Below, in pieces: positions 32,590 to 43,146 of a stretch of DNA of 64,000 bases (positions are counted from its first letter, which is position 1; each line of letters opens with the position of its first letter). This DNA comes from Clonostachys chloroleuca. Taxonomy: Eukaryota; Ascomycota; Sordariomycetes; Hypocreales; Bionectriaceae. The notes beneath the pieces were generated by a model. That model saw nothing but the letters and a program-made list of their open reading frames with translations. It made no database searches and was not told where the DNA came from. The translations under genes and the position numbers were made by a program. The stretch covers positions 24,428,001 to 24,492,000 of the forward strand of contig JBANAY010000003.1 in assembly GCA_037952775.1 (NCBI GenBank), read 5' to 3'.

Positions 32590-33760
32590 TCTCTGTGTCA
32601 TAATAGAGCTTGTTAACTTAGCCATCGCAACTTATATGGTCGTGTCTGGTTTCGTACCTGCTATCTTGGCAGCGCAGCTGACAGCTTTGGACGTCGCCCG
32701 ATATATCTTTTGGCTCTGAATTCGTACTTGGATGCCAACATGGGTCCGGCACTTCAGAACACATATGCTGGGCTTCTGGTGCTATGAATGCTACAGAGTG
32801 CTGGCGGTTCTGGTATAACTTGAGGACTCTTCCATCTGATACTGGTTGTTGCGGCCGTCTGAGAACGAGAACTAATCATTTTGGAAATGATAGGCACAAT
32901 TCCGTTGGGTACGGGGTCATTGCTGACATCATTACTCGGGCAACTGGGGAACTCTACGTAGGAATCTTGTTATAAGGGTGAGTGACTCGACTAAATTCTG
33001 ATATCATGACGCTCGCGCGTCCATAGTCCCAATTCCCCTGCCCCGACAGGCCCTATTCTTAGCGGAGCCCTTGCTTCAAAGCTCGGATCGAGCTGATATT
33101 TTGATTCCTCAGCGTCTTGAGCGGCACTTGTTTGGCTTTCGCCCCTGTGGCCCTGCTGGAAACATGTCATGTTGTAGTTAGTAATGGAATCTTTGCTGCT
33201 CGCGGAATCTACAAGTCGATGATTCCAAATCTGGTTGAGTCTGAGAAGATAACTGCATCGGGGCGAGATCGTGCAAGGCCGAAAACCAAGTCTACTTGGC
33301 CCATGCCGATTACATACCTAACATCATTGCTCGAGAAAGCTCATCTGCGCAGTACTTTGTTACTTGGTATGATGCTTACTTCTGGGACAATTGGATGCGG
33401 CTGGATCGTTCAGTTTCAGGTTGTGGGTGCCTACAAATCAGCGACTACCGAGGCACCAGTTATTGAACTAAAAATTACCCAGTATATTGAGGCTCCCCTC
33501 GTCCGTCAAGCTCTTATAGGATTTCCCAGTACAGGTCTCTCTGTGGTTAGTTAACCTTGTCCTAACATGTTTGACTCGATTAATAGGAAGCAGTTACTTG
33601 GAACTCTACTTACAGATTTGAAGCTAGATTGCTCATCTGCCGCTGCGGCATCTGACAACTTAGTTAGGTGTAATAGTAGTAATAGCCCTGGGTACACTTC
33701 AATTCATCATCAACCAAATAGGGGCCGTGTGATGATTTACGATATTTTGTGGGTTAAGTG
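32590..33760 (+). pseudogene. Relic of an MFS drug:H+ antiporter (DHA1 type)
   Basis: Fragments of a 12-helix major facilitator transporter, in the right order but in changing frames with stops. At about 32914-32973 the antiporter signature is read as VGYGVIADIITRATGELYVG. Near 33030-33080 comes a stretch like PTGPILSGALASKLG. At 33141-33215 is ALLETCHVVVSNGIFAARGI, matching the central-loop motif of fungal DHA1 proteins (PETCR.VVGNGSI). LVRQALIGFPSTGLSVVS lies at about 33502-33554. LLTDLKLDCSSAAAASDNL lies at 33609-33665, matching the late LLVDL..SPATATASNNLVRC motif. No continuous coding frame can be built. TAG/TAA/TGA-rich stretches suggest C-to-T decay. The left boundary is approximate. 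Confidence 0.75.
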
Positions 33761-34797
33761 GACTTTGCGGGCCGTTAATGTTATGGGAAATACGCATTGG
33801 GTGTACTTTGAGGCAGAAAAAGTCTTAAACGCAGAACAGTCTCAAACTGGGCTCATCGGAGATTATCCAAGACTACGAAGAACTCTGGTCTCTCCAATCA
33901 AACTCTGTATATCGTTGTCACCCATAACTCATGTAATCTTAATACTAAAACTTCACGACGATGAGTGGCACAAAAGAACTTTATGGATCAATGCATGGAG
34001 TGGCGGAAAACTGCAGTCCTCGTTGAGGAAATTGGAGCTTATGAGATGGTCGTGATAAAGTCCAAGTTTGTCTTACAACGCGAGATCTCGATTTCGTAGC
34101 TGACCACCGGAAACGAAAAAGGCTTTCATCTGCGTTGAGAACTAAGGATGAACCAATCAAAATCATAATTCTAAGATTGATTCTACCCCTAGTTCCTTCA
34201 CTGCTTCTTCCTAATACAGTCAGATTACGTTTGGAGATTCTTCCGAGAAGCCTCGGGTGGATATTCGGGCAAAAAACGTAAAATCTCGCCGATTTGATTG
34301 GGTCTTTTGTCTCGCCCATTGATAGAAAAGCTTTCAAATTTGGTGGCATCCATCGGAAAGGCTGTAGGATCAGCTGAACATGAGACCTCCATTCGGACTT
34401 TTTGTTAGGACTTGTGGCGGATCAGGCCTGGCGAAGAATGCACTTTGGTTAGGTTGCTATTTTAGGAGCCCAGCTTTCAGTAATGCCGAAGTGCCGTACG
34501 CACATGAATGGGATTATGATAAGTAAGCCCGGCGTTGCAATGGACCATGAGTTGCCGCAACGAGTAGTCGCCGATATACAAAAGACCACACTGAGTTTCG
34601 AGTTCTCAGAGGCGTAGATAGTAGCATGTTATGGCAAACTGTGCCTGTACTTAATCGTCTCCAAGGGATAGAATTAAATATAAAAGGCGTCCTAATCACG
34701 CAATGTTCTCTTGATATGTTCTATCCAACAGCAGGCAACCCATTGGACTATCAAAAACTTTCTTTAACAGATTATTCAATAACTCCTCTCTTTCAAG
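33761..34797. other. Intergenic, possible further relic
   Basis: Open frames at 33567-34055 (plus; its first third belongs to the MFS relic) and 33981-34349 (minus) show no motif I recognise past 33760. The last 120 bp hold the promoter of the deuterolysin gene. Confidence 0.35.
34679..34685 (+). promoter_or_regulatory. TATA box of the deuterolysin gene
   Basis: TATAAAA followed by GG, 119 bp upstream of the start codon: a good consensus match at a normal distance. Confidence 0.5.
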
Positions 34798-35901
34798 ATG
34801 AAGTTCCTCAACATTCTCCCATTGATCTCTCTGGTCGCAGCGGCCTCCAATGACACCACACCCACTGTGCCTGTAGAGGTCAAGATTGAACAAGTTGGAA
34901 CCACAGCTTTCAAGGCCACTGTTCAGAGTCACCATACCGCCGACCTGAAGCTTCTGAAGACCGGTAGTATTCTAGACGAGTTAGCTGTTGAAAAAGCCAC
35001 CGTTCTCTCTGGAGGTAAGTCCGAGTTGATCTACACAATCCATAGAGGGATTCGATAAGCTGACTGTCAAGCAGAAAATGTAGTTGAATTTCAAGGAGTT
35101 CGGTTGTACATCAACTACATGAACCTCACGGACTCGTCCTTTGTCAATCTTCCTGCCAATGGAGCGCTGGAGAGTACCTTTGATGTGGCTACCTACCATG
35201 ACCTCTCCGCTGGTGGCGACTTCCAGGTTGATGCGTCTGGATTCATCCAATACGCCGAGGGTTCAACTGAGATTGCCGGTGTCATCCCTTACGAATCCAC
35301 CTTTACCATCAAGGTGGATGGCCCTGAAGCAAAGGGCAAGCTCTCGGTTTTTCAGGATGACCCCCAGGTTTTCGGACGCGCCAAGGTCAATCGCAACACT
35401 TGCAAGGGCGAGAAGCTCACCAAAGCAAAGAACGCACTCTCACTCTGCAACAAGAACGCCAAAGCCGCCGCCAAGGCAGCCAGGAGCGGACCTGAGCGCA
35501 GGATGAAGGAGTACTTCAAGTCAGCCACCTCCGCCACCCGAAAGCACGTAGCTGGAGTCTTTGACGCCATCGCAAAGGAGTGCAGCACCAACAACAGCGG
35601 CAAGATCTCCTTTAGCTGTGCCAACACCAACTTCTGCAAGAGCAACCCTGGTGTTGTCGCTTACGCTTCCGGTATGAATACTGTGTTCTGCCCCGCGTGG
35701 TACAGCCAGCCAGTCAACGGCGCGTGCCACCAGGGCGACAAGGCGAGTGTCATCCTGCACGAGTTTAGCCACAGCCTCAAGGGCACCCAGGACTTCAACG
35801 CCTATGGTTATGCCGCGGTTCGTCGACTTCCTGCCAGCAAGAACATCAAGCACGCCGACACCTACACCTACTTCTCCAACGCGGTTGAGGTCAACTGCTA
35901 A
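34798..35901 (+). CDS. Deuterolysin, secreted M35 zinc metalloprotease
   Basis: An aspzincin-type extracellular endopeptidase made as a prepro-protein. Exons 34798-35014 and 35075-35901 give 347 aa. The signal peptide is MKFLNILPLISLVAAAS. The propeptide runs to about residue 170, and the mature domain begins around VNRNTCKGEK. The zinc site is LHEFSHSLKG (HExxH). The third ligand is expected in the GTxDxxYG motif, here GTQDFNAYG, which has one extra residue compared with the classical form. Six or more Cys in the mature part fit the disulfides of the family, and the protein ends in Cys (NAVEVNC) as deuterolysins do. A TATAAAA box lies 119 bp upstream. Flanked by pseudogenes on both sides but itself intact. 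Confidence 0.9.
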
Positions 35902-37096
35902 GTTTAGACCCTTTCAGGAGGACTCCTCGCTAGGCTAAGTTGTATACTTTTTAACTTGGCCGCTATTGTGTAACAGTGTTCAATTCGAGTCAACCTGTGA
36001 AGGCTTTTGAGATCTGGCAAGAAAATCCTGTACCGCTTTTTAGTACATTATCCCATAGACTCAATATTAAACTACTATTCTACTCTCGCGCTTTAGCCTG
36101 AAATATTGTTTTGAAGCAACAGTGAACGTCAAGGCAGCGGATTCTATGTGGATCAAAAAGCATTCAAGTACGAAATAGCAACAACCTAAGACCCATCACT
36201 CTATTCAATAGAGATCTATAACCTCATAACCATTTCTAATATTATATAACTGACCGTACATGATGCTGTGCACAAGTGTCGCCCCAACGACTGTCCAACC
36301 GCAGCCATTATCTGATTTTCTCAACACCATAGGAGTCGGAATACCGGGGAGCACGAAGACTTCGTCTCCAACAGAGGCTCCAAGAGGGCCTGTTCCTGCA
36401 AGCCCACCCGACAAGACATAAAGGCCTCTCTTCTGCTCAACCAAAATCTTCACCAGCCGAAGGAAGTAATTTCCTATATAAGCCCAGCCCGCAATCTGTT
36501 CAAACAGCTGGACAGTCGCATCTCTGGATCCTTCTTCCGATTCGATATTCAAGCTCGGCAATGCAGCTTCAATCACCTTGAGCAGCTCAGTCAACCTCCA
36601 GAACTCTTTCTTCTCCTTGGTAAAGTCATATGGGCCCTCCCAAGCCGGCAGCGGCACTGTGAATTGCATCATGCCACTACTACTTTGCTTAGATGTCGCC
36701 CCTTGTATTCGAATCAGCCCCTCAAGTACGGCGAATATTGTAGTTGTTGCGTCATTGCTAAGCAGGCCGTGACGCGTTGTGTCCCCTACATATGCGAAGA
36801 ATTGCACGAGGCGAAACAGTGCAGATACCAACAGGTCCCGGCCAAGGACTGGCTGCACTTGGGGAGTACTACCCTGGGCCGGGAAGAGCAGGTCTGTACT
36901 GTACGTAACTGTGCCCACGCGCTTCCCCTGAAGTCGAAGGACGGTGTTGCCCACAATACTGACGTCTCCGGGTAGACTTGGATATGCTGCGTTTGGGCCA
37001 CTCGCCCCCGTGCGTGTGCGATACTGCGATACGAGCCACTCGCTAGGGCCGCTCTCGGACCAGTTGGGGACCCAAGATGGTGCTACAGTCAGGTGA

Positions 37097-37124
37097 CAGA
37101 AGTTTCGTGTAATGCCCCACAACA
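37097..37124 (+). repeat. Left terminal inverted repeat of the Tc1/mariner element
   Basis: Starts CAGAAGTTTCGTGTAAT, then GCCCCACA. It matches the other end with a few substitutions and one small gap. Confidence 0.75.
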
Positions 37125-37243
37125 CCAACAATACCCAATATTACAGCCAACTTTGAAGCCCAATTATACAGCTAATTATGAATATTTTTAATTCAGGTTT
37201 GAAGGCGGATATTCTCTAGAAGCTTGCGATTCTAATGATATAT

Positions 37244-38368
37244 TTAATATTTGGTATACCATCCGTGTGCAGCAATAACTGCGGCTAACCTGCGACGCAT
37301 TGACCTAACCAAGTTCTTTATCATCGACGACTCAATCTCTTCCCAGATCTCAACAGCTGCCTCGCACAGCCATTGCAATGACTCATCGTTCTTCGGCATC
37401 TCCGAGAGCTCCGGATAACGCTTGCAAATCCTCTCTTTAAGGGTCTTCCATAGATTTTCAATAGGGTTAAGATCAGGGGAGTAAGGAGGCCAGTCCAACA
37501 GCTCAAGCCCGTTCTCTTGAGCGAAGCTATGAAGCCAGTTCCTAACTATACGGGCTGTGTGTGTAGGAGCGTTATCTTGAACGTATATCATGCCTGGTTC
37601 TGCAATCGTTGGAAGCTGCTCTTGCAAGCAGGATAGGATACGGCGAGCTGTAATACCACCTCTTGCAGAGTCGGGATCCCCGAGCAAGGGGAAGAGCGAG
37701 CTGCGATTGCGGCCGACAATAGCACCCCAGAACATCTGCGAATGCCTCGTTGGCTTCGTCTTTGGCTGCACATTCTTGGGTAGCAATTTCTCTCCCTACG
37801 GATATATGAGCGTTGAATAATCGCGGTTGAAAGAGAAGGTGCTTTAACTTACACGACAGCAGAACACCCACTTCACCTTCTCACCCTCGCCACGAGCCAC
37901 GGTAGATTCATCAGTAAAAATAACACTTATCCACCACGAAATTGGCTTATTTATAAGCCCCTGAGCAAATTCAAGCCTAAGCTGGGCCTGTGTTGTAGTC
38001 AACTTCGGCCGCCGAAGTGCATAAACGTGTTGTATACCCTCAGATCGCAACCAGCGTGTTAAAGTCCTCGTACAGCAGCTTAGCCGCGCCTGGCGGCAGA
38101 TATCCTCATTACGGATAAAAGGGTCAGCTTCAATTAACCTCATTATATGCCTTTTTTCTCTCTCTGAGATCTTGGTTGGGCAGCCAGACCGGTCGCGAGA
38201 CTGGCCTCTCTTTTGCACCCGATAGCGTGATGCGATACCGTACGCGGTACGCGGGTTAACTCGCTCTTTCTCCGCAACCTCCTTAGCTGTATAGCCTAAT
38301 TCAACCATTTGCATAATTCTACCTCGCTTGTGAGGGCTATAGTTTTTTTCCGGACGTCGGGAAGGCAT
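37244..38368 (-). CDS. Tc1/mariner transposase, apparently intact
   Basis: A DNA transposase of the Tc1/mariner superfamily. Exons 38368-37853 and 37795-37244, joined across a 57-nt GT-AG intron, give 355 aa. The start MPSRRPEKNY is the first ATG after the terminal repeat with a basic N-terminus. Paired helix-turn-helix DNA-binding domains span about residues 10-120 (ELGYTAKEVAEKERVNPRTA and a second HTH around RNEDICRQARL). The DDE core has FTDEST, YVQDNAPTHTA and SPDLNPIENLW. I count 38 residues between the second Asp and the Glu, longer than the 34 of classical Tc1. No stop or frameshift is seen, unlike the pogo copy at 15 kb. So this could be an active or recently active copy. Confidence 0.88.
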
Positions 38369-38441
38369 ATTGGCTGTGCAATTGGCTTGTAAACTTGAAA
38401 GGGTTGTCTTGTTACGAACGCGAAAATCGCGTCTTAGCGTG

Positions 38442-38469
38442 TGTGTGGGGAAATTACACGAAACTTTTG
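38442..38469 (-). repeat. Right terminal inverted repeat of the Tc1/mariner element
   Basis: On the minus strand it starts CAAAAGTTTCGTGTAAT, then TTCCCCACA. Partner of the repeat at 37097. Confidence 0.75.
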
Positions 38470-39996
38470 TCTCCCCACTGTAGCTGTGGAGGCTTTCCAG
38501 CATCGAGGATCATGACGAGCGCCTGGGCATCCCAGGCGATGAGCTCCTGCATGAGGACGTGGTAGGTCTCGCCCACCGGGCGTCCGTAATCTGGCTTGCT
38601 CGGCGTGACGTTACAGATGTCGAGGACCCCGTGCAAAGAGAATGACTTATCGTGATGATCCGAGCAGTCGCGGTTCTTCAATGCCGAACGGACGCCATCG
38701 ATGACGCGGGCACGGATCTCGCCGTCTGCATTGTCTGCTCTCGCCCACTTCTGGTCAAGCCCGATCACGAGCTGTCTCCATATCTTGACTAGGTTTATCG
38801 ACAGGCTCAAGTATATGAGGCTGCCGAAGATCCAGAAGAAGGCGAACCGTCCAGGCTTATCTATTCCAGTCTCTGCGCCCTTCCATACAGCCCAGTAGAG
38901 CGCCACGAGGGAAGCACCAACGAACGCACTGGAAATATTACCGAACACGTGTAACTGGCTTGCTGGACCATATCTAGACGCACCCCATAAAGTTTTGACT
39001 CCCTCTTGGATGGACTTTATCTGTTCTTGATCTCTCCCTTGCCGAGGCCACGAACGCAGGCTACTTCGAGAGAAGTTGAACCAAAGCGTGACAAGGGGCC
39101 ACCACTGCTCAAAAGTGACCTCGTTGATCGGCTTTGACCTCACAAAGTAGCTGTCCTCGTGGCGGAAACAGATTGCGTTTGCCAATTCCTCCCATATAAT
39201 TGTTTCTTCTCCGCAGAGGAAGATCATGTCTCGCGCCAAGAGGAACTCCTGGAAGGTCCAGCATCGGAACACCCACAGGCTGCGTAGGATCACATCTAAG
39301 TCGGCCTTTCTCGTCCATAGAGACGATAAAGAAAAACGAACTAAAGGAATAAAAGGCAGGATCGTCAGTGGAATGCTTTGCTAGCCTATGACAAGTGGCA
39401 AAAGCGCGCTCACAAATCATGTCTCGCCAGCAAGCACGCTTATACTGCCGCAGAGCATCCCGGTATTCATCGTCAGACTGCGCCCGCACGATGGCCAAAG
39501 GGAGCCTCGTACCGAACCGAGCCTGCCTCTTGAGAAATCTAAGAGCTCGGTCTGATGCTTTGTTGCCGTCGCCTAACCAGACGTAGACACAGGTGGCCAA
39601 GCTATATATATCTCTCATCAAGGGGATCTGATGGATTTTCTCCTCGTCGTCATTCTGGTTGATGCATATCGAGTCTACCCAGATGGATACTTTACCAAAG
39701 CGACGGGTGACTTGCTGCAATCCTCTGAAACAGTTCCAGGGGATATTTACCAAACAGTTACCGGGTTGGCAGACAATATAGTGGCTGGAGGTCCCCTTGC
39801 CCCAAACATAGGATAGCGAAACAAATGAAGGGTTGTCGTCTAGGTTTGCCAATTTCAAACGGCCTGCCAGGGGCTGTAATATGTCGAGACCGCCCGCTCC
39901 ATCCACTGCAGCTTCAATTTCCAGGAGCCGGATGCACCGCGATTTCGGAGGAATGGCGACGTTGGAATAGAGCTGTGATACACCGTGCCGATCCAT

Positions 39997-42615
39997 GATT
40001 CCTGCAGGGACGCGAATAGGAAAGAAAAGGAAGGAAATGAAACACTTTGATAAAGCCAGTGCATCTGCAAGAAACAAAGCTCGAGTGTGGCTTTCGGTGA
40101 TGGCTACAAATTGGATTGAGCGCTGAATGTGAGGCTGTGCATTGAAGCGAGGCGAAGTCAGATCACACAAATCTGCCTTTCTCCACTCTCACTTGCTTGC
40201 CTTGCAGATCATCTCTCTCCACCATTTGATTTGTTATTAGAAGCATACCATATCTACTATGGCTGGGGTTGAATGCCTTGAGCTACTCCAATACAATCGT
40301 CAGATGGAACACTGCCTACTAACTTGAGCTAATGCAGTCATATACTCCCTTGTTAAAAAGGCACCGCCATATCCGGTTGGCTAGATGTATGTCTCGCCGG
40401 TTACTCTCGCGATCATAGTTGCCTGCGTGGAAAGCGCTAATTTTTCCCTTTTTCTTCGAACGAACGATGTGTTTGACGAGATGTTGCCATCCTACTTTGA
40501 CCAGCGGCAAGAATCTTGCGCAATCCAGGTGAGAGACTCTCAACTCACTGTGCGTGTGCGGCAGTCGGACCAGTTGCGAGTATTTTTCGCAGCCCGTTCA
40601 TGAGACACGCTCTTTCTTCCCCCGCTCCTGTGAGACTAGTTCGTGCAATCGTGTTATATGCTCATATGATTGATCCTTGCGGTGTAGATGTGCCCTGCCG
40701 ATCAAAGCCATTATCTTGGCTTGGCGTGAAGACATTGATTTAGTATATCTGTGGCTGTTACTGATTTAATAGTAATGAACTTATTAAATACGCATGACAT
40801 CGACCGAATATCATCGGGAATTCAAGTTGGAAATCTCCCGATTCACGCGTTGGAGAGCCCACGTTGGCCCCGATGACCACGTTACGTTTCAGTACCAAAG
40901 CTAGCCAGTCTGTACTATAACGCTTAATCATCTACATGGATCCGCGATTAAAGGCTGCGCTTAATGTGAAATATACAAGAGAATGCCCTCCAATGGATGC
41001 CCGGGGTGGTTGGTGAAGCCCTTTTATGAGGTTCGCTTGTACATGGGGGTATTTACGGATGATTGAAGAAGGAAGAGCATCACATCCAAAATATCAGATG
41101 TTAGAGTGCTATCTTGAGACCTCAAACGAAATCGTAATATTCTAATAGTGCCTGTAAGGGTACATATTGAAAATGGTATTGTGTTGGACTTTCGAGACTT
41201 GTAGCTGCACCATGGAGATGAACTAGTATCATAGTAGAATAAAATGGCTAGTAGTTTGAACAAAGGGAGATAATTATAGAAAGCTCCAATGGTAAATCCC
41301 TGAGGCCGGCGTCCTTTGAACGGTGTTACACTTGAGCGATGGGAGACTTTCTAGATGGAAAATATACTGGACCAACTACGCAAGGAGAAAAAGCAAAATT
41401 TAAAATAGAAGAGTTGGTCTTTGTTGAGTAATAAAATAGGCGAGCAACTACATATTGCGGTCCGGGTCTACTGAAAGCATAGCAGGCAGTTTCATTTCAG
41501 CCAGCTCTCTAAGACATATAAGTAACTGTGAATGTTTTCCTTAACATCTATGTTGTAAGAAGGCGTCATATGGTGGCGTTGGAAAGCCAACCCGTGAGGC
41601 GATGCCGACAGGCATCGCGAGTAAGTGGCCACGGGTAGCGGCAAGTGGGAGACATAACAGATAAGTGCCGGCAAGCCGGTCATAGGGGTCCAGCCCGTAG
41701 CATAAAACTTTAACCAATAGCATTCGTCTTCGTCCTACATATTCCAGACAACATTCTTTCGGACAGAAGTAGTCTGGGAGATCGGATGAAGCGATCAACA
41801 AGTGCTACATGAAATTTCGATATAGAGCTCTGGCCATCTCAGGAGAACACACACCATTAACTCTAGTAACATTTACTTTCTACAATACAAGTCCGTCGCC
41901 TTATCTAGGGTTATGGTTGTAGCGATAATTGTCGGGAACTGGCAAGAGTGTAACAGTTTCATAGGGGAAAATTGAATACCGAAGACTTGCTTGGGCGTTA
42001 TTAACCCTACATCGGTTGACTCGGCGTGTAACTCATCTTATCCATATAAGTTTCAGACCTGTGATGAAGGGAGATCCTTGTTTCATCTAGTAGGACCCGC
42101 CGTAAGACAATGTTGATTCGCAGCTAACTAGTCTAGACAGCACTACAGAAAGAAACCGGTGTTACCATCGGGTATAGTCAGTAACAGGACGACTAGTCAA
42201 TCACTGAAATAACGGGGCAGAAACGATTGTGACCCGTCTTCACCCGACCGTCCTCCCTCCGTATCCTTCAATCGAGTAGTACCTACTTGCTACTCAAGGG
42301 TTGAGAAGAGGAATATATGCGACAAGGAGTCGCAGTCTAAATCCTGCCGTTAATTCTCGATATTATATGTGATATATGTACCGATCGTCGGCTTTAGCAA
42401 TGATCATAAACACTGACTCACATAGAGTTGGCTTTGCTGCTATCGGAGCATAAGCATTTGAAGTATATAGCATCCCTTTCCCTACCGTTCGCTTGTCGAC
42501 CGAGTAGACTTATTCCTCTACAGCAAGTGTGCTAAGGGAAGCACGGACTATACGCAAACATTATTTCTATCCATCATTTCATAAAAATTCCTATAAAGAC
42601 GATATCCTCTTTATA
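39997..42615. other. Gene-poor region
   Basis: HET promoter side followed by about 2 kb without recognisable genes. It contains one possible solo LTR, listed separately. Short frames at 40319-40743 and 41024-41263 show no motif. Confidence 0.4.
41551..41800 (+). repeat. Possible solo LTR
   Basis: A 250-bp stretch that opens TGTTG and closes CAACA, the usual short inverted ends of Copia-type LTRs. It has compact GC-rich inverted repeats in the first half (gcgatgccgacaggcatcgc) and a TATA-like cataaaact in the middle. No matching 5-bp target duplication is seen (atcta before, agtgc after), and no primer-binding site or internal coding region follows. Weak support. Confidence 0.28.
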
Positions 42616-43146
42616 ATGGCGATTAACTTCGAGTCTAAATTTTCTTCTTCTCCGCCATTTACTAGGAACATATGGGCATTTATCACGGGGCTGGCCTGAT
42701 CGACCATCTTCTTCTATCATACGAGGAAATCGATTCCATCATACCAAATAACATTCCGGAAAAGAATTACTATTCCTCTCTTTGTTCATATTATTGTGGG
42801 ACTTTACGAGATCCTACGCTTCCACTCTCAGGCCATTTATGGCAGAAAACCTGTTCCCGACGCCACTGATACCTCTCTCTGCGTGCTTTATACGCTCACA
42901 ACTCTGCATCTCTCCAAGACTTTAGTAAGAGGAGACATCACTACGCGTCCTTCATATCAAGCGGGCGGGATCCTTCGTCTATCAACCGGCTTAGCTGCTT
43001 ATATCACGAGAAGTTATACACTTCACTGCGGTGCAATACGGATGCTGAACGCGTTTCTATATACGAGGATGAGAATATTCCGCTCCAAACGAACCGGCCT
43101 GGATACTGAGTCGGGGCCCACTTGTCAAACCGGCCAAATTAGATAA
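42616..43146 (+). pseudogene. Multi-pass membrane protein remnant with one in-frame stop
   Basis: A single 177-codon frame from the ATG at 42616 (MAINFESKF). It is interrupted only by TGA at 42697-42699, one C-to-T change from an Arg codon. The frame contains hydrophobic stretches (WAFITGLA and IPLFVHIIVGLYEILRF), then DATDTSLCVLYTLTTLHLSK and ILRLSTGLAAYITRSY. The spacing of hydrophobic and charged segments resembles small fungal integral membrane proteins of unknown function. I cannot name the family. The length without frameshifts and the single transition-type stop argue for a recently lost gene rather than chance. Confidence 0.5.

Larger units (their letters stand above)
37097..38469 (-). 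mobile_element. Tc1/mariner transposon inserted in the HET gene
   Basis: About 1.37 kb, lying inside the HET coding sequence in the same orientation. Both ends read inward as CA(G/A)AAGTTTCGTGTAAT, followed by a CCCCACA-containing stretch: imperfect inverted repeats of about 28 bp. It carries a two-exon transposase with no stop or frameshift. A clean TA duplication is not visible at the junctions (left flank gtga, right flank tctc), so the exact ends may be off by a few bases. Confidence 0.9.
36205..39996 (-). pseudogene. HET-domain (heterokaryon incompatibility) gene split by a Tc1/mariner element
   Basis: Encodes a HET-domain protein, the class that triggers incompatibility cell death in filamentous fungi. 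Exon 1 (39996-39414) starts at MDRHGVSQLY and carries the HET signatures SFVSLSYVWGKG and IWVDSICINQNDDEE. A 73-nt intron (GTGAGC..TTTAG) leads to exon 2 (39340-38470), with CWTFQEFLLARD and two hydrophobic segments (ISSAFVGASLVALYWAVW and FAFFWIFGSLIYLSLSI). The frame then runs into the transposon after LQWGD and stops 14 bp inside. The C-terminal 295 or so residues continue at 37096-36205 from LTVAPSWVPNW, the usual HET sequence after that point. The two halves are in the same frame. An upstream ATG at 40170 is possible but less likely. Without excision the product lacks its C-terminal third. Confidence 0.88.
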
